Shown here: positions 63,093 through 64,000 of the stretch, one piece after another | Layout of the letters: every line of letters begins with the position of its first letter | How positions within the stretch are numbered: position 1 is the stretch's first letter | Source: Microlunatus endophyticus | GTDB lineage: Bacteria; Actinomycetota; Actinomycetes; Propionibacteriales; Propionibacteriaceae | Length of the DNA stretch: 64,000 nucleotides | Direction: 5' to 3' | Assembly (NCBI RefSeq): GCF_014646195.1 | Contig: NZ_BMMZ01000001.1 | Coordinates: 620,001-684,000, forward strand | Position numbers and translations under genes: made by a program | The notes under the pieces: generated by a model | What the model was told of the DNA's origin: nothing | Databases searched by the model: none | The model's input: the letters and a program-made list of their open reading frames with translations, nothing else

Positions 63093-64000
63093 ATGGGTGA
63101 CGACGTCGAGGAACAGAAGTTCACTCGCGCCGATCGCACCCGGCACCGGGAGCGGGTCCGGGCCGGGCTCGATGTGCTGGCGCGGATGATCGCAGAGAAC
63201 CGGTTCGAGGCCGAACGTCCGATGAGCGGACTCGAGGTCGAGCTCAATCTGATCAACGACCGCTTCGAACCCGCGATGCAGAACGCCCAGGCGCTGGCCG
63301 CGATCTCGGCACCGGAGTTCCAGACCGAGCTCGGCCGTTTCAACCTGGAGATCAACGTCCCGCCGCGGGAGCTGTCGGAGGGCGGCCTCGGATGGTTCGA
63401 GCAGTTCCTCCGCCGGGCCATGGTCGAGGCCGACCAGGCGATCAGCGGCGCCCGGCTGATGATCATCGGGATCCTGCCGACCCTGCGTCCCGAACACGCG
63501 ATCATGGAGAACCTGTCGGCCAACCCGCGCTACGCCCTCCTCAACGACCAGGTGCTGCAGGCCCGCGGTGAGGACATCACGATCAGCATCGACGGCGAGG
63601 AGCGGCTGCAGCTGGTCAGCGATTCGGTGATGCCCGAGGCGGCCTGCACCTCGACCCAGGTGCATCTGCAGGTCAGCCCCCAGGAATTCGGTGCCTACTG
63701 GAACGCCGCTCAGGCGATCGCCGGGATCCAGGTCGCGGTCGGCGCCAACTCGCCCTTCCTGTTCGGCCGACGGCTGGTCGACGAGTCACGGATCCCCCTC
63801 TTCGAACAGGCCACTGACACCCGCAGCGATGATCTCAAGGCCCAGGGCGTACGCCCCCGGGTCTGGTTCGGCGAGCGCTGGATCACCTCGATCTACGACC
63901 TGTTCGAGGAGAACAGCCGCTACTTCGCGCCGCTGCTGCCGGTGATCAGCGACGAGGACCCGTCCGCAGTCCTGGACGCCGGTGGCACGCCGCAGCTGGA
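63093..64000 (+). CDS. Glutamate-cysteine ligase-family protein (3' end outside window)
   Basis: The first ~303 residues of an ATP-grasp-free GCS2/EgtA-type ligase are visible. It begins MGDDVEEQKFTRADRTRHRERVRAGLDVLARMI, then RPMSGLEVELNLINDRFEPAM with the metal-binding Glu pair. ELGRFNLEINVPPRELSEGG and ACTSTQVHLQVSPQEFGAYWNAAQAIAGIQVAVGANSPFLFG are family blocks. The class includes enzymes making gamma-glutamylcysteine and related conjugates; the product cannot be named. It is divergent from the thioesterase gene with a 42-base gap. It runs off the window without a stop. Confidence 0.87.
   Translation, partial: MGDDVEEQKFTRADRTRHRERVRAGLDVLARMIAENRFEAERPMSGLEVELNLINDRFEPAMQNAQALAAISAPEFQTELGRFNLEINVPPRELSEGGLGWFEQFLRRAMVEADQAISGARLMIIGILPTLRPEHAIMENLSANPRYALLNDQVLQARGEDITISIDGEERLQLVSDSVMPEAACTSTQVHLQVSPQEFGAYWNAAQAIAGIQVAVGANSPFLFGRRLVDESRIPLFEQATDTRSDDLKAQGVRPRVWFGERWITSIYDLFEENSRYFAPLLPVISDEDPSAVLDAGGTPQL

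Overview
The window is chromosomal DNA of a high-GC actinobacterium. Most CDS end in TGA, GTG starts are common, and the gene content is actinobacterial. Gene order and families fit Propionibacteriales (a Microlunatus-like organism is my best guess, by inference only). It retains much of a block known from Mycobacterium tuberculosis (miaA-dapF-hflX ... lexA-Rv2719c-nrdR ... PAC2 protein, sthA, sigB), here expanded by insertions. I see no tRNA, rRNA, CRISPR array, insertion sequence or prophage.

Layout. 1-5.6 kb: end of miaA, dapF, a small membrane protein, hflX and a DinG-type helicase. 5.7-10.2 kb: an ECF sigma factor translationally coupled to a two-domain VOC protein, a PurO-like protein, a decayed sthA remnant and a class V aminotransferase. 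10.2-16.5 kb: lexA, facing a small SOS-boxed membrane protein that occupies the place of mycobacterial Rv2719c, then a DUF2752 protein and nrdR-nrdJ (B12-dependent ribonucleotide reductase). The nrdR upstream region carries candidate NrdR boxes and a helically phased array of DnaA-box-like sequences. 16.6-19.8 kb: furA-katG with a FurA-type operator. 19.8-24.8 kb: a medium-chain dehydrogenase, a Baeyer-Villiger-type monooxygenase, a PEBP protein, and a divergent AraC regulator/PhyH dioxygenase pair.

24.8-43.9 kb is a solute-uptake and glycan region. One peptide/oligosaccharide ABC system lies on the minus strand, with two tandem paralogous lipoproteins, two permeases and two ATPases. A second complete system lies on the plus strand behind a ROK regulator. 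An intracellular GH29 fucosidase and a hexapeptide acetyltransferase follow. A Nudix hydrolase and an AEC-type transporter lie between the two systems. 44-50.2 kb holds HMG-CoA lyase, a YbjN-like protein, an isoaspartyl peptidase with an RpiR regulator, and an MgtA-like mannosyltransferase next to PPK2. 50.3-57.3 kb holds hrpA, a PAC2 protein, TesB and a Tat-secreted DUF5005/DUF4185-like protein behind a LacI-type operator. 57.4-64 kb holds sigB, a SigE-family ECF operon, an S9 oligopeptidase, a second thioesterase and the start of a glutamate-cysteine-ligase-like gene.

The most unusual non-gene signals are these: 14-bp tandem repeats that begin at stop codons (three cases); a dispersed CCTTCGACAGGCTCAGGG repeat, one degenerate copy of which is translated inside an ABC ATPase; the NrdR/DnaA-box region before nrdR; and a LysM-less SOS membrane protein.
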